From Silene noctiflora (taxonomy: Eukaryota; Streptophyta; Magnoliopsida; Caryophyllales; Caryophyllaceae): a stretch of DNA of 22,447 bases. The stretch spans positions 41,620-64,066 of the forward strand of contig VHZZ01011708.1 in the NCBI GenBank assembly GCA_009801015.1, written 5' to 3'. The notes under the pieces were generated by a model. It ran no database searches and was not told where the DNA came from. It saw only the letters and a program-made list of their open reading frames with translations. Of this stretch, positions 9,167 to 19,152 are shown piece after piece (the stretch's first letter is position 1; the number at the start of each line of letters is the position of its first letter). Made by a program: the position numbers and the translations under genes.

Positions 9167-9366
9167 TAAAAGAATAGGTAATCTTACCATTTTTCCCTCC
9201 AAAAAGTATATTCTTAAATAAGGAAGTTTATGACAATTTAAGTCCATTCACTGAATAAGGAAATTACTAATTACTATTTATTTCATGAAATCATTATATT
9301 TTCATTAAAATTAATCTTTTTATCAAATTAATCATTTTGATTAAATTCTAAACTATTATCTATTAA

Positions 9367-9759
9367 TCCCCTCATATACTAAGAGAATAAAACTTCTAAG
9401 TTTTTCCTCCAAACTGTTCATCACTAAACTTATTTTATCACTAAACTTATTTTCATTTATTACACTGATCTTTCATTTAAAAATAATTTTTCATCACTAA
9501 ACTTAAAAATATAATCTTTTGACTAATATAAAACAATAATCTATACATAAATGTTAACCTTATTATTAATAACGTGACAAAAAAAAATTTATTAAAATAC
9601 TTTGAGGTAATTAAAATATTTTTATAAAAAACACACTTCATGGAATTATTCAATTGATTAATTTTATGATTAATTTTTTTTATATATATAAATATAAAAT
9701 CTATAAGTAATAGAGTAAAAATTAAAAGGTCTATATATACCGCGCGAGATCTAAACTAG
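9367..9759 (+). mobile_element. Short non-autonomous Helitron-like element (candidate)
   Basis: The element begins TCCCCTCATATACTAAG right after an A (9366). It ends ACCGCGCGAGATCTAAACTAG right before a T (9760), matching the Helitron rule of TC...CTRR inserted between A and T. A CG-rich block (CCGCGCG) stands where the 3' hairpin should be, but the second hairpin arm is decayed. The 393-bp interior is AT-rich with repeats of 'catcactaaacttatttt' and is non-coding. Confidence 0.45.
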
Positions 9760-10165
9760 TAAATTATTATCCATATTAAATTTAAAATCAATATACTCGT
9801 TTTAAATCAAAATTTGCTGAACATAGACCCTATTTTTTTGGACATAATTTTTGTTCATTTCAGCTCTATTTAGTCCATTTCAGCTCTATTTAGTCCAGCT
9901 ATTCTCTTCACAAATTAAATCCTTATTTCAGTTCAATTTCGCTCCACTAAATTCAGTTCAGTTCCACTTCAGTCTAAAAGAACATGACAATACCGAGGGG
10001 ACTTGATTGCTGTGAACTGTGAAGTAGATCCAAGATCCGTTTCTCCGCTAAAGAAAGATCCGTTTCTTCGGCAAAGAAATATCCGTTCCAAAGATGTGGC
10101 AAATGCGTAAAAAAGCGACATGGACCAACTGACGGACAGCACAACATTACAATTACGTGCTACCA
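9760..10165 (+). other. Upstream region of the RNF10-type gene
   Basis: This is AT-rich intergenic DNA with a perfect 20-bp tandem duplication at 9856-9895, followed by a run of related words (TTTCAGTTCAATTTC, CAGTTCAGTTCCACTTCAGTC) to about 9975. That pattern is common in plant MITEs. Between about 10035 and 10095, 'gatccgtttctccg' and 'gatccgtttcttcgg' form a small imperfect duplication. The proximal 140 bp is presumably promoter. Confidence 0.45.
9856..9895. repeat. Perfect 20-bp tandem duplication
   Basis: The unit CATTTCAGCTCTATTTAGTC occurs twice head to tail (9856-9875 and 9876-9895). It is a local duplication in non-coding DNA about 400 bp upstream of the RNF10-type start codon. Confidence 0.95.
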
Positions 10166-10171
10166 TATAAA
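10166..10171 (+). promoter_or_regulatory. Probable TATA box of the RNF10-type gene
   Basis: TATAAA in the context ACCATATAAAATCC lies 141 bp before the ATG at 10307. A leader of about 105 nt would follow. It would contain ACGAACCCTAGAAATC (about 10257-10272), a telo-box-like word often found just after transcription starts in plants. Inferred from sequence only. Confidence 0.45.
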
Positions 10172-10306
10172 ATCCATTTAGATTCTAATATTCCCGAAAA
10201 ATAAATTCCCCCTTTTAAACAAATTAAATTAAACTAAATCACCTTCAGTTGGTTACGACGAACCCTAGAAATCAATTTTCCCCCAAATTCACCGCTTCAA
10301 AATTTC

Positions 10307-13300
10307 ATGTCCATCTTGCCTTTCAACAATCAAGGTTCAACATCAGCATCTTCGTCGTCGTCTTCTTTTCAAAACCCTAATTTTAATCATGGCAACTTAC
10401 ACCACCATGAACAGCAACAGCAACTCTCAAACCACCTCGATTTGTTGCGGATTTCCGAACCTCAATCTTCGTCTTCAATGCCTGATGTTGTTTCAGGTTA
10501 TTAATTTTATTGTTAATTGTGTTAATTTGGGGGAAACTGGGACTACATTGATTTTGTTGATTGTTTTCATTTGGTAGATTCAGTTGCTGAAACAAAAGCA
10601 GAATCTAGTGGATCTTCCGGAAAGGTACTGTATTAGTGTTACTGCATTTTAGTTTATTTTGAATTGTTCGTCGATTATTGGGTTTGAATTTAGTTATCTT
10701 TGTGAGAATAGTTGTAAATGATGCAGAATACGTTCTGGTGTGATTTGATGTTGTGTTTGGGTGATTGTTGATTACTTGATTGGTAGAGTTTGGATGACTG
10801 CACTTTATTGGATTTTCGATTTAGTTGAAGTTAAGGTTAGCCTTGCGTTGCCGGAATTGCTCGACTCGGTCGTGAGTCAGTTTAATGAACGTACTCTACC
10901 AGGGCGCTTACTTAAAATGTATATTTTCTGTATAGGACAGGCTATTAGAGTGTATCTTGAATCTGATGTTACTTATTTATACTGAATAAGGCGAACATGG
11001 TCCGGCTTTTTATCATCTCAAAACCTTTAGAAAGCTGTCCAAGATCGTTTATGTATATAGTGCTTTTTGTGGAATTGGCTTATTAAGAACACTATTGAGC
11101 ACCATTAGAAGGCACTTATCTTGCAATTTGCGGGAGCTCTTTAGGCACTTGGGAAATGATGATGCTGTTTATAAACATACTTCCTACAACCAAACTAAGA
11201 CTCTTAGAGTACTAACCTTTTATTAGTAGCCTTATTGTTTTAAGCCCAATTTATGTGTTACGGTGTTGGAGTTGAGATGGAGGTGTATCTATTCCTCCGC
11301 TGTGATTCTGCCCATGATTTGTGACTAAGGTTGATTAATATTTGTGAAGAGTAGGGCATGTTATTCTGTTGTTTAATTGATTGGTATTAAGTATCGAGGT
11401 GTGGGTAGTCATAAGGATTCTATGACTTTTTATTATGTTTGACTCGATAAAGACTTATGTATGCATACAAAGAACTGATTTGGTAATAGGCATAACTGTA
11501 TAATAACTATGTTGTTTGCATACAACAATCTTACACAGAACCCCATTGTCCCAGCTTCGTTGTATGATAAAATTGAGTGTCTTTATAATGTTAGCATATG
11601 AGGACTCCTTGTGGGTTTTTTTTTGTGCTCTTTCTTTGTGCTAATATTTTTCTTTTCTATTAAATTGAGAAAATCTGAATGTAGCTCCACGGTTAACTCA
11701 CATAAGGCTTGTGAAGTTATTGGTGATAGTAAGGAACTAAGTATGCATTTTGTACTATCTACAATGCATTCAACTCATCTAATGTCAACATGTCATCGGC
11801 AGAATAAGTTCCTTATTATCTGTAGAGCAATTTAGCAGCATTATGAGTTTTTCCATGTTAGATTTTTAAGCATATCAAATTTATTTTTGTTATTTTGGCA
11901 TTGTCGATAGGTAACTGGATATAGGAGTTCAAATGGTCGTAAAAAGTCATTAAATCAGAATGACAGAGTTCAATCTAACTCAGTTTCTGAAGGAGGAGTT
12001 GGATCTCCTGAATCTGGTGGGGAAGTTTCTAGTTCTCCACCAAATGGTAGAACAAGTGGTTCAGCGCGGAAAAGATCTCAAGTACTGAGTGGAAATCACT
12101 TACTCAATTTTCAGTATAATCCAATCTCTCGCTCTCAGCCAAGGGCTCCTCCACCTCGGAGGCCTCAGAAGATTAAGCCTTATAATAAAGATCTTTTTCT
12201 TCAGGCAAACTACAAATTTGTTGTTTTAAATTCTGGTAACTATACTGTTGAATCAATGGATCCAGATAAGATGCTGCTGTGGGAGGATATAATATGTGTG
12301 AGGTACTCCACTCCACACCCTGTTCAGTGCCCAATTTGCTTGGATGAACCTCTGTGCCCACAGATCACCTCTTGTGGGCACATATTTTGTTTCCCATGTA
12401 TCTTGCAATATTTACTTATGGGTGAGGATAACCATAAAGCTGAATGTTGGAGAAAATGCCCATTGTGCTTTATGATGATATCCTCAAAGGATTTGTACAC
12501 TATCGAAATTGAAAATGTTGGGGAACACAATGTTGGTGATACGGTAGACTTCATGCTTTTGACTCGGAAAAAGGACTCGTTTTCATTACATGAGCAGTTT
12601 AAGGGAGAAAGTTCCAAGACACCTGATTCCTTTTCAAAGTTCATACTGACATTGGACGTGGATCTCTCAGTCAGGGAAGCCATATCAGCTTTGGATACTT
12701 GGCTAGTACGCGCTGATTCTGGGCCTGTTGAAGATTTGGAAAAGCTTCCATATGTTTGTGCCGCAATGGAGCATTTGGAACAGAGGAAAAAATATTGGAA
12801 CACACGGAATGCTACTGTTATCTCACCCTGTAAAACTGTTGATTCTAAGGCTGTTAGTGATGAGCATCCTAACAATGAAGATTTAATATTGTGTCCTTTT
12901 GATGACACACTTAAGATGATTGACAACTTAACGGCACATGTGCGTAAAGATGGTAGCTTAGTTCAATCTTCTGATACAGACGAATCACAGGAATGTCAGG
13001 AAAACATGTCCTCTTCGTATGATCAAAGCAAAGTCTTGCAAATGCAGGCGAACACCACCTCTAGAGAACCCAAGGATAGGGATGTTTACAATTTCTATCA
13101 GGTAATTCATCTGTTTTTCTGGATGAATGAATATTTACTATTAATTGAGTTTCTCTGTACACGAACTACAGTCTTTAGTTTCTATCAGGTAAGTGAGCTG
13201 ATGGGTAATGCTTGAAGTTGTTAAGCTATTACTAGCATGAATTTTGTAAGGTGTTTACTAGCATGGATTTTGATTTCTAGTTTTTTTGTGTCGGACAAAT

Positions 13301-16300
13301 TGAGGAAATCCAATTTATTGAACAAATGAAACTTCTTGCAGTTTATTTAATCTATAAAAATAGAGAGTCTATTGTGTCATTAACTCAATTAAAATAGTTC
13401 CTTTTTTCGAACAATTTACGAAGGGTCAATACGTACTATCCGGGAATAGATGTTCTGAATGATCAAATCTATATCTCATAAAAAAAATAATAAAGGGGGC
13501 TCTTTTCTCATTTATACGAAAGTCTTTTTTATGATATTTTAATTCTTAATTTAATGATCGAGTTAGTATGAATGGAGACCTCATGTTGAGGGACGGAAGT
13601 CGTATGCATGATATTCCTTTTGAAGGCTTTGCAAAATTTATTTTAGTTCGTGAATGGAGACCTCACTTATTTGTTGGTTGCCAGTATACTCCACTCAACC
13701 ATTGTAGGATGTGCCTTTGTAATCATACGAATATCACTTTCTTTCTCAAGTACACATGATTCCACATGATTCTAAGATATAAGCAGGTATCTTCTGTTTG
13801 TTTCAGGCAGTTGATGGTCAACCTATTATCCTACATCCACTCAATATGAAGTGTCTTTTGTACCATTATGGTAGCTATGAACAACTTCCTACAAGGTTTG
13901 ATCCTTTGTCTAATTTTGTTTCAGAGTTAATGAGTTGTTTGCTATGAAATGTTTGGAAATTGTGTATCTTTTATATTGTGTGGTTCTTTAGTGTGGCATA
14001 GTTTAATCTGGAAGACATCTTTTGCTATTGACTTTGTGTAATACTCCCTCCCATCCACACCTTGGTAACACTTACTTTTGGGTGATCTTCGATGCGATAC
14101 TTTGACCGTACTTGTCTTCATTTCATACGTGACTTTTTCTAGAAAAAAAAATTTCCGAGATTTTTTTTAGTAACAAATCTATATATATATAAGTTTCGTC
14201 TTTCGAAGCTTCATACTTTTAGCGATATTTATGGTCATAGTTTCTGAAGTTTGACTATCAAAAAGTGAATGTTATCTTTGGTGCGAATGGGAGGAAATAT
14301 AGTTTAATCTGTAAAGACATTACCGATGCAGTCACCACAGTGTACTTCTCCAGGTTCCTCTAAGAATGGTATCTGAGGATTGAGATTACGAATACAGACA
14401 AAATAAATAAATAGCTGTATACGTACAACTGTATTTTGGGTAGCATTGGATAGGGCACATAAGCTAGTAGCCAATAGGACACTTTTTGCTTTCTGTTTGA
14501 GTTGAGATGTATATCAAGTATTTCACAAGTTCCAAATTCATATTATATAGTTGATAGCGGAATTAACCCACCAAAGCAATACTGTGGACCTTCCATGAAC
14601 TCCAGGTCTATGAGTTCCTTTAATTTGCTCTTAATGATTTTACCCTCAGGAACCAATTCACAATAAAGCAAATTTCATAGTATTGTTGAACAAAATTATT
14701 TTGCAAAAAGAGTGCGCCTTGTGTCAAAGTGGTGTGTGCCTTTGTCTCACGCCTCGTCGTCAGAGGTACTCATCGCCATCACCTTGGTGCACCTCTTGCC
14801 TTTTAAAACTAAGAAGCTAATGCTGTTTTCTTTCCCTTAAATAAGTATTGGCTTTGTGAATGTCTTCTTTTGTTTGGTTGGTTGACACTATAGCATATTA
14901 CTCCGTATGATTTTAATATGTATGAAGTACGGTTTTTTCTCTTGTTGAAAAGGAAAATTATGAGCTTCTTCAGTGCAACTTTATGGTAGATTAGGGGAAT
15001 GGTATTGTGATAAAAACTCATTTGTTTGACCCTTTCTGATTAGTCATATGTAAAAGTTTGATTTTGAAAGTAAAAACAAAGATTGATTGGAAAAAATAGT
15101 CTCACTTCTTATTCTCACCAGTTTCTTCTTTCCACTTTTAGCGGGTTTACTTTTCATTTATGTATAGGCACTATTGAGTATTGAGTCTTATCCAGGATTC
15201 TAAGACCCAAATTAATAGCTTTTAACTTTGAATTATGGTTTGAAGCTCTGCGCTGTCTTTTGAAAGAAAGAATATGTTTTAGCTATTTAAAATGCATCAT
15301 TGTCGGAAGCTTTTAGGTGCAATGTTCTACTCGTATAATTTATTAGAGCAGGTGAAAATACGATTGTTATTGTATTAAGTTTCTCCGCAAGTAAGATATT
15401 GAAAGCAGTATTCTAGTATAGGTAAAGGTTGCACTTGCGGCAGCGGTTGCAAAGTTACGGTCTGACGGAGATAAGCTGTAACAGATCGAGTTGCCTCTTT
15501 GTAACTAAAAATTGTGTTACGTAGGGTAAAATTTTAATGCTGTGTGCAATTCTAAATTTTGAGTAGATCTTTCATGTTATTGAGACTTTGTTTTTCACAA
15601 ATACACGCACCATTTGCAAATTTAGGTAAATGGGAATGTATCAGAAATATTGTCAAGTATCCATCATTGCAGTTGAGATATCAGTGTTTTTTTGACAAGG
15701 CATTATATACAGAAAAGTGAAAACAATGTGATAGCATCTCGAAAATCCGTTACATAATTGTCATATGTAGATGTAAACATAACTTAGCAAGGTTTAATAC
15801 TTTGATACTATGGATGTTACAGGAATCTGTCTGGTTTTGTTAAAGGTCGCTAAATAATCGGGAACTCGCAGATGTAATGTATTATGTAATAGATTGCAGC
15901 CAATTTGTCGTAATTTGAAAATTGTTTACTGAAATGTTACTTTTTTATTTCTTGAAATCTTAATTTTGGGTAGATTGTTCATGTTCATAGTCTACTTTCT
16001 TCTGTTATGGCCTCCGCTTTCATGTGTACAGGCACCATTTGCGTGTCGTTCATAGATATATTGGTCGTTTTTTATGGTTCATCATATTTGAGGCCTTTAT
16101 TTAGCGAGTATATTGCTTCATGTTTGATATGCCCACCAAATTTTAACATGTTTTTCCAAGCCGTAATATTCATACTTACCTATAGTTAGGTTGCATGAAT
16201 CACAGGGTGAGCGGAAAAATTTTACAATTGGAGTCGGTGACTCAGTCTGAAGCCATGCGAAGGCGGTATCGATATTTGAGCCATTTTCCTTTGACAACAA

Positions 16301-18656
16301 CATTTCAACTATGTGAAATTGACATACGGGAGACATTACCCCCCGAAGCTGTGTCACCTTTCATGGATGAAATAAAAAAACGCGAAAAACAGAGAAAGTG
16401 GATTGAAAAGAAGGTATTCACATCTTTTTATCATGTTCTTTTTGAATTTTTAAGTGTATGTTTTCTGATTGATCTTGCTTTGTAAGAGAAATTTATAAAT
16501 GGGTTGCTGGCAAAATCACAGTTAGTTGGCCTGTGGTTTACATAGGAGTGTGGTCTATGAGTCAAGTGAAACTCATGATTTGATGCATTTTGTTGATGAA
16601 TGGTCATTCAATTATTAATGTTTGAAGGATTTAAACAATTATATCATGTATTTTTTTTTGTATTTCACTGAAGTTGCCCTAAAAAGTGTCGACTCTGCGA
16701 ATGGAGAAATTATCAGCTTTACTCAAAATTTGGGTTGTAAGTCACCTGATCGTAATTTTGCAAAACCTCAAGCCACCTTGGTGTATTTTTCTTTGCACTT
16801 CTCAACATCTTCCACCTTTCCTTCACAAAGTCCCTCATGTCTGATGAAAGTGTAATGATGAGTGCAGTGTATCTCAAACTATGTTACTCGGACCCGTCTA
16901 CTCGTATCCGACAAAATACGTATCGGAGTATCTGATACGGCTATTTTGTGCGAAATTTTCAATATTTTGGTCTAAAATGAAGTATCAAAGTGTCGTATCG
17001 TATCCGACAAAATACGTATCGGATACGGAATTCGGCAACTAAGTGAAGTATCCAAGTAACATAGATCTCAAATAAAAAAAATCTACCAAGTCACTTAAAA
17101 ATCTCTTGCTGTGGATTATTGTTCCTTTAGCTGGATAAATCACATGCAAGTCGCACATGCTTGGGACGGTATGGACGCTCGCTCACACACAGATTTACTC
17201 AATTTAATTTTGTGTATTACCCAAAGTAAACTTCTGTGCAGATGTAGAGTTTGTATAGGTTAGAGAGTTTGATTTTGTTTAACTCTGTATCTATTATTGT
17301 AGTTATGTACTTTGATTAGTAATTGGTTTAGTCTCCAAAATTCATCTGGAGCTTATTCTCTGCTCTTCCTTTGTTTGGTTTGCTGTAGTTCTCTTCTTCT
17401 GGAGCATATGTAGCTTGTTTATGTACTCCGCATTTGACATTCTTGCCGTGAGTATTTTTGTAATATTAAAAGTTTCTGGATTAGTAATCATTGTCTACTT
17501 GATCAGGAGCGTGAAGATAGAAGTAAGGCTGAAGCTGTTGCAGCATATTCTCTACCCATCCCGTATAATAGCATACAATCTTCCTTTGAAGGTTCCTCAA
17601 CTTTCTCCATGGATGACTTTGAAGGTAATTTTATTGGCCAAAAATTTCCTAAATTTCTTGTATTTGTGAGGTAGATCTGCTATTGATTTATGTTCACCAA
17701 ATTGACTGGCCAATCAAGATAGGTACCTTATTTCTGTCAATTGATGTTTTTCATCATTGTCATGCAATATATATTTTTTTTAACGGCCACGGACCCTTTC
17801 ATAAGAGAGAGATTAAAATAGAAGTACCTTTGAGGATGCCTTGTCCTCTTTTGCTCCTTTTAACTCATAATGATATTCAAAGAATGGCAAGTGACCGGCA
17901 TTGATTATTTCTTGTCTTCAGCTCTTGGAAGTAGTACAACCACAGTGGCATCGAGTCCTCCGGTCAATGGTGGAAGGCAGTTATTTGCAAATGTAGCACG
18001 ACTGGGTTTTGCTGCTGGTGGTGATTCCCCTTCCTTAAATAGGCAGGAAGCTTCATTTCAGTCTACTATGGAAAGTTCAAGCAATGCAGGTAACTATCTA
18101 CTTGAGCAACTTTAGGCCTTTAACAATTTGCATTTCCCGTCATTCTCTTCTTTGCATGGAGGGATTTAGAGAGAAAGAGAGGGGTACAACTTTACAAGCT
18201 AGTTGGGTTTGAGAAAAGGGAAGTATCCATTTCCCCCCCTTGTAAGCCAAATCAAAATCTTTCAATCTTTGCACGTTCCAGTATACGGAGAAAGAAGTAT
18301 TTAAATATCCCATCTAAACAAGGCCTCAATATTAAAATGTCTCCTTGCTTCATAGATACGGCACATACTGCTTCAGAATGTATGGTGGAAATTTGTACAT
18401 ATTTTCTTGCTGTTAGCGTACTTTTTTTGGGGTGTCTTAGTAAAAATGGACGTACTAGTACTACGATACTAGTGCTCTGCTCTGATGGAGAAATCACTGT
18501 GCAGGTTCAAGTCAAGGTTTGCGCTCATTTGCAAATGTCATATCTCGAGAGGTGCCTAAAGAAACTCCAGATAGTCGGAAGTTGAATGAGTCAGGGAAAA
18601 AAGGGAAAAAGCAAAGTCGGGTGCTTTTATCAACTGCTGGTGGTCGTCGCTACTAG
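10307..18656 (+). CDS. RNF10: RING finger protein 10-like E3 ubiquitin ligase
   Basis: Eight exons join in frame into 720 aa: 10307-10496, 10578-10624, 11911-13101, 13807-13895, 16206-16413, 17507-17624, 17922-18089 and 18505-18656, all GT...AG. The N-terminus is Ser/Gln/His-rich and disordered. Next come PRRPQKIKPYNKDLFLQANY and a C3HC4 RING (C219, C222, C234, H236, C239, C242, C262, C265). Conserved RNF10 blocks follow: VYNFYQAVDGQPIILHPLNM (about 470-489), RRRYRYLSHFPLTTTFQLCE (about 522-541) and a basic IKKREKQRKW stretch. The protein ends KKGKKQSRVLLSTAGGRRY, like the lysine-rich end of animal RNF10. Family knowledge: RNF10 (yeast Mag2) ubiquitinates 40S proteins uS3/uS5 on stalled ribosomes. 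The plant role is inferred. Intron 4 is 2.3 kb and, like intron 5, carries a MITE. It appears intact. Confidence 0.92.
10625..11910 (+). other. Intron 2 of the RNF10-type gene
   Basis: This 1286-bp GT...AG intron is T-rich and has no repeat that I can classify. Short ORFs within it (for example 10761-10985 and 11611-11835) lack domains and start and stop without relation to splice sites. It is preceded by an 81-bp intron 1 (10497-10577). Confidence 0.7.
13102..13188 (+). promoter_or_regulatory. Possible alternative exon 3 extension with duplicated 5' splice site
   Basis: The 14-bp word TTTCTATCAGGTAA spans the main donor (GT at 13102) and recurs 87 bp downstream (GT at 13189). There it reads CAG|GTAAGT, closer to the consensus than the first (CAG|GTAATT). 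The 87 nt between are open in frame, so use of the second donor would add 29 residues, a hydrophobic stretch beginning VIHLFFWMNEYLLL. The first donor gives the conserved FYQAVDGQ junction and is the likely main form. Confidence 0.5.
13189..13806 (+). other. Rest of intron 3 of the RNF10-type gene
   Basis: There is no gene here. Two partial duplications are visible: 'ttactagcatg.atttt' (about 13228 and 13256) and 'gaatggagacctca' (about 13569 and 13650). The 63-residue ORF over the latter has no recognisable domain and no splice relation to the flanking exons. Confidence 0.55.
14044..14297. mobile_element. Stowaway (Tc1/mariner) MITE in intron 4
   Basis: The left end CTCCCTCCCATCCACACC and right end GGTGCGAATGGGAGGAAA are inverted repeats. 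They are flanked by TA on both sides (14042-14043 and 14298-14299), the Stowaway target duplication. Inverted similarity continues inward (GGTAACACTTACTTTT against AAAAAGTGAATGTTATC). It is 254 bp, non-coding and moderately decayed. Confidence 0.8.
14708..14812. repeat. Dispersed GCGCC/CGCC-rich repeat-like segment
   Basis: Words such as GTGCGCCTTGTGTC, CACGCCTCGTCGTC, AGAGGTACTCATCGCC and GGTGCACCTCTTGCC resemble a dispersed plant repeat of 'aggcgcgcctt' type in which CpGs have decayed to TpG. It ends in CTTTTAAAACT. The class is unknown. Confidence 0.35.
16414..17506 (+). other. Intron 5 of the RNF10-type gene
   Basis: A 1093-bp GT...AG intron containing the hAT-like MITE at 16879-17064. 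The rest is T-rich without an identifiable element. An ORF at about 16622-16855 has no domain and is not supported as an exon. Confidence 0.7.
16879..17064 (+). mobile_element. hAT-like MITE, intact copy 2, with 8-bp target duplication
   Basis: The ends CTATGTTACTCGGA and TCCAAGTAACATAG are inverted repeats (13 of 14). The 8-bp duplication ATCTCAAA flanks the element exactly (16871-16878 and 17065-17072), the hAT superfamily length. The 186-bp body contains a perfect 26-bp direct repeat at 16902-16927 and 16998-17023 (core ATCCGACAAAATACGTATCG), and several GATACG/CGTATC words capable of forming hairpins. It is non-coding and sits inside intron 5. It matches the inverted copy at 924-1103. Confidence 0.85.
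18090..18504 (+). other. Intron 7 of the RNF10-type gene
   Basis: A 415-bp GT...AG intron with a purine-rich patch (about 18158-18185) and a C-run (18232-18238) that may be MITE remains. No coding content is supported; the ORFs on both strands here do not join the RNF10 frame. Confidence 0.65.
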
Positions 18657-18709
18657 TGGCTCGGTTTGTGTTACTCTTGCTACGCTCTTATGGGACAAAT
18701 GATTGCTGT

Positions 18710-19098
18710 TATTGTAGTAGTGTGTTGTAATTTGCAATTATGGAAATTGTGCTATTATATTTCATATGGTGCCACTTCCAATAAATGCGATTTCTCAAGA
18801 CCTTGTACAAATAACAACATTTCTTATGAGTTGTGAAACACTTGCGGTTAAGCGGAGACTTAAAGTGACCGTTAATTACTTCTTGTGAAAACATCTGTGG
18901 ATAACTGGAAATTCGAATATGATATACTCCAGCAAAGTTGCACGTTTCAACTTTGAATTTCTTTACCTGAAAATAATTATTCTTGTATAAGATCGTTTTA
19001 CACAATACTCTCCCATTTATTGGAAGCGTAGTACTGTATTAATAAGTGTGTTGTAGTTTGCATTGGTATTGTGTTTTATGGTGCAACTTTTAATGAAT
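18710..19098 (+). repeat. Partly duplicated 3' UTR/downstream segment of the RNF10-type gene
   Basis: 'gtgtgttgtaatttgca' at about 18720 and TATGGTGCCACTTCCAATAAATG (about 18765-18787) recur as 'gtgtgttgtagtttgca' at about 19047 and TATGGTGCAACTTTTAATGAATG (about 19078-19100). The spacing between the two blocks is shorter in the second copy. The two copies are about 320 bp apart and diverged. The second directly abuts the LINE poly(T). Confidence 0.55.
18780..18785 (+). terminator. Probable poly(A) signal AATAAA of the RNF10-type gene
   Basis: AATAAA lies 124 bp after the stop codon, a typical distance, with T/G-rich sequence around it. In the downstream duplicate the same place reads AATGAA. 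Confidence 0.5.
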
Positions 19099-19152
19099 GA
19101 TTTATTTTTATTTTTTTTTTATTTTTTATTTTATTTTTATTTTTTTTTTTTT

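Larger units (their letters stand above)
8421..9216 (+). repeat. Helitron-like 5' terminus split by a MITE insertion
   Basis: If the MITE at 8435-9166 and one TAA copy are ignored, the flanks read TCCCTATATACTAA + AAGAATAGGTAATC... followed by TTTTTCCCTCC. This parallels the second terminus at 9367, TCCCCTCATATACTAAGAG followed by AATAAAAC and later TTTTTCCTCC. This form (TC start, 'tatatactaa.agaata') resembles 5' ends of plant Helitrons. No matching 3' end of its own is identified, so it is a fragment or an outer nested copy. Confidence 0.4.
13896..16205 (+). other. Intron 4 of the RNF10-type gene (2.3 kb)
   Basis: It holds a Stowaway MITE (14044-14297) and a dispersed repeat-like stretch (about 14708-14812). 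It also has a weak internal duplication in which the pattern 'aattttg.gtagat.tttcatgtt' followed 50-60 bp later by 'gcaccatttgc' occurs at about 15553-15618 and 15962-16040. No coding exon is seen between 13895 and 16206; the flanking exons join to a continuous RNF10 reading frame. Confidence 0.65.

Noticed and set aside
12324-12926. 200-residue ORF on the minus strand
   Set aside because: It is the antisense shadow of RNF10-type exon 3, whose plus-strand frame carries a complete RING domain.
13310-13560. AT-rich stretch that reads like plastid or mitochondrial spacer DNA
   Set aside because: The impression rests on composition only; I could not match it to any organelle gene, so no organelle-derived insertion is claimed.
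13568-13759. 63-residue ORF in intron 3 of the RNF10-type gene
   Set aside because: It has no domain and is not bounded by splice sites compatible with the flanking exons.
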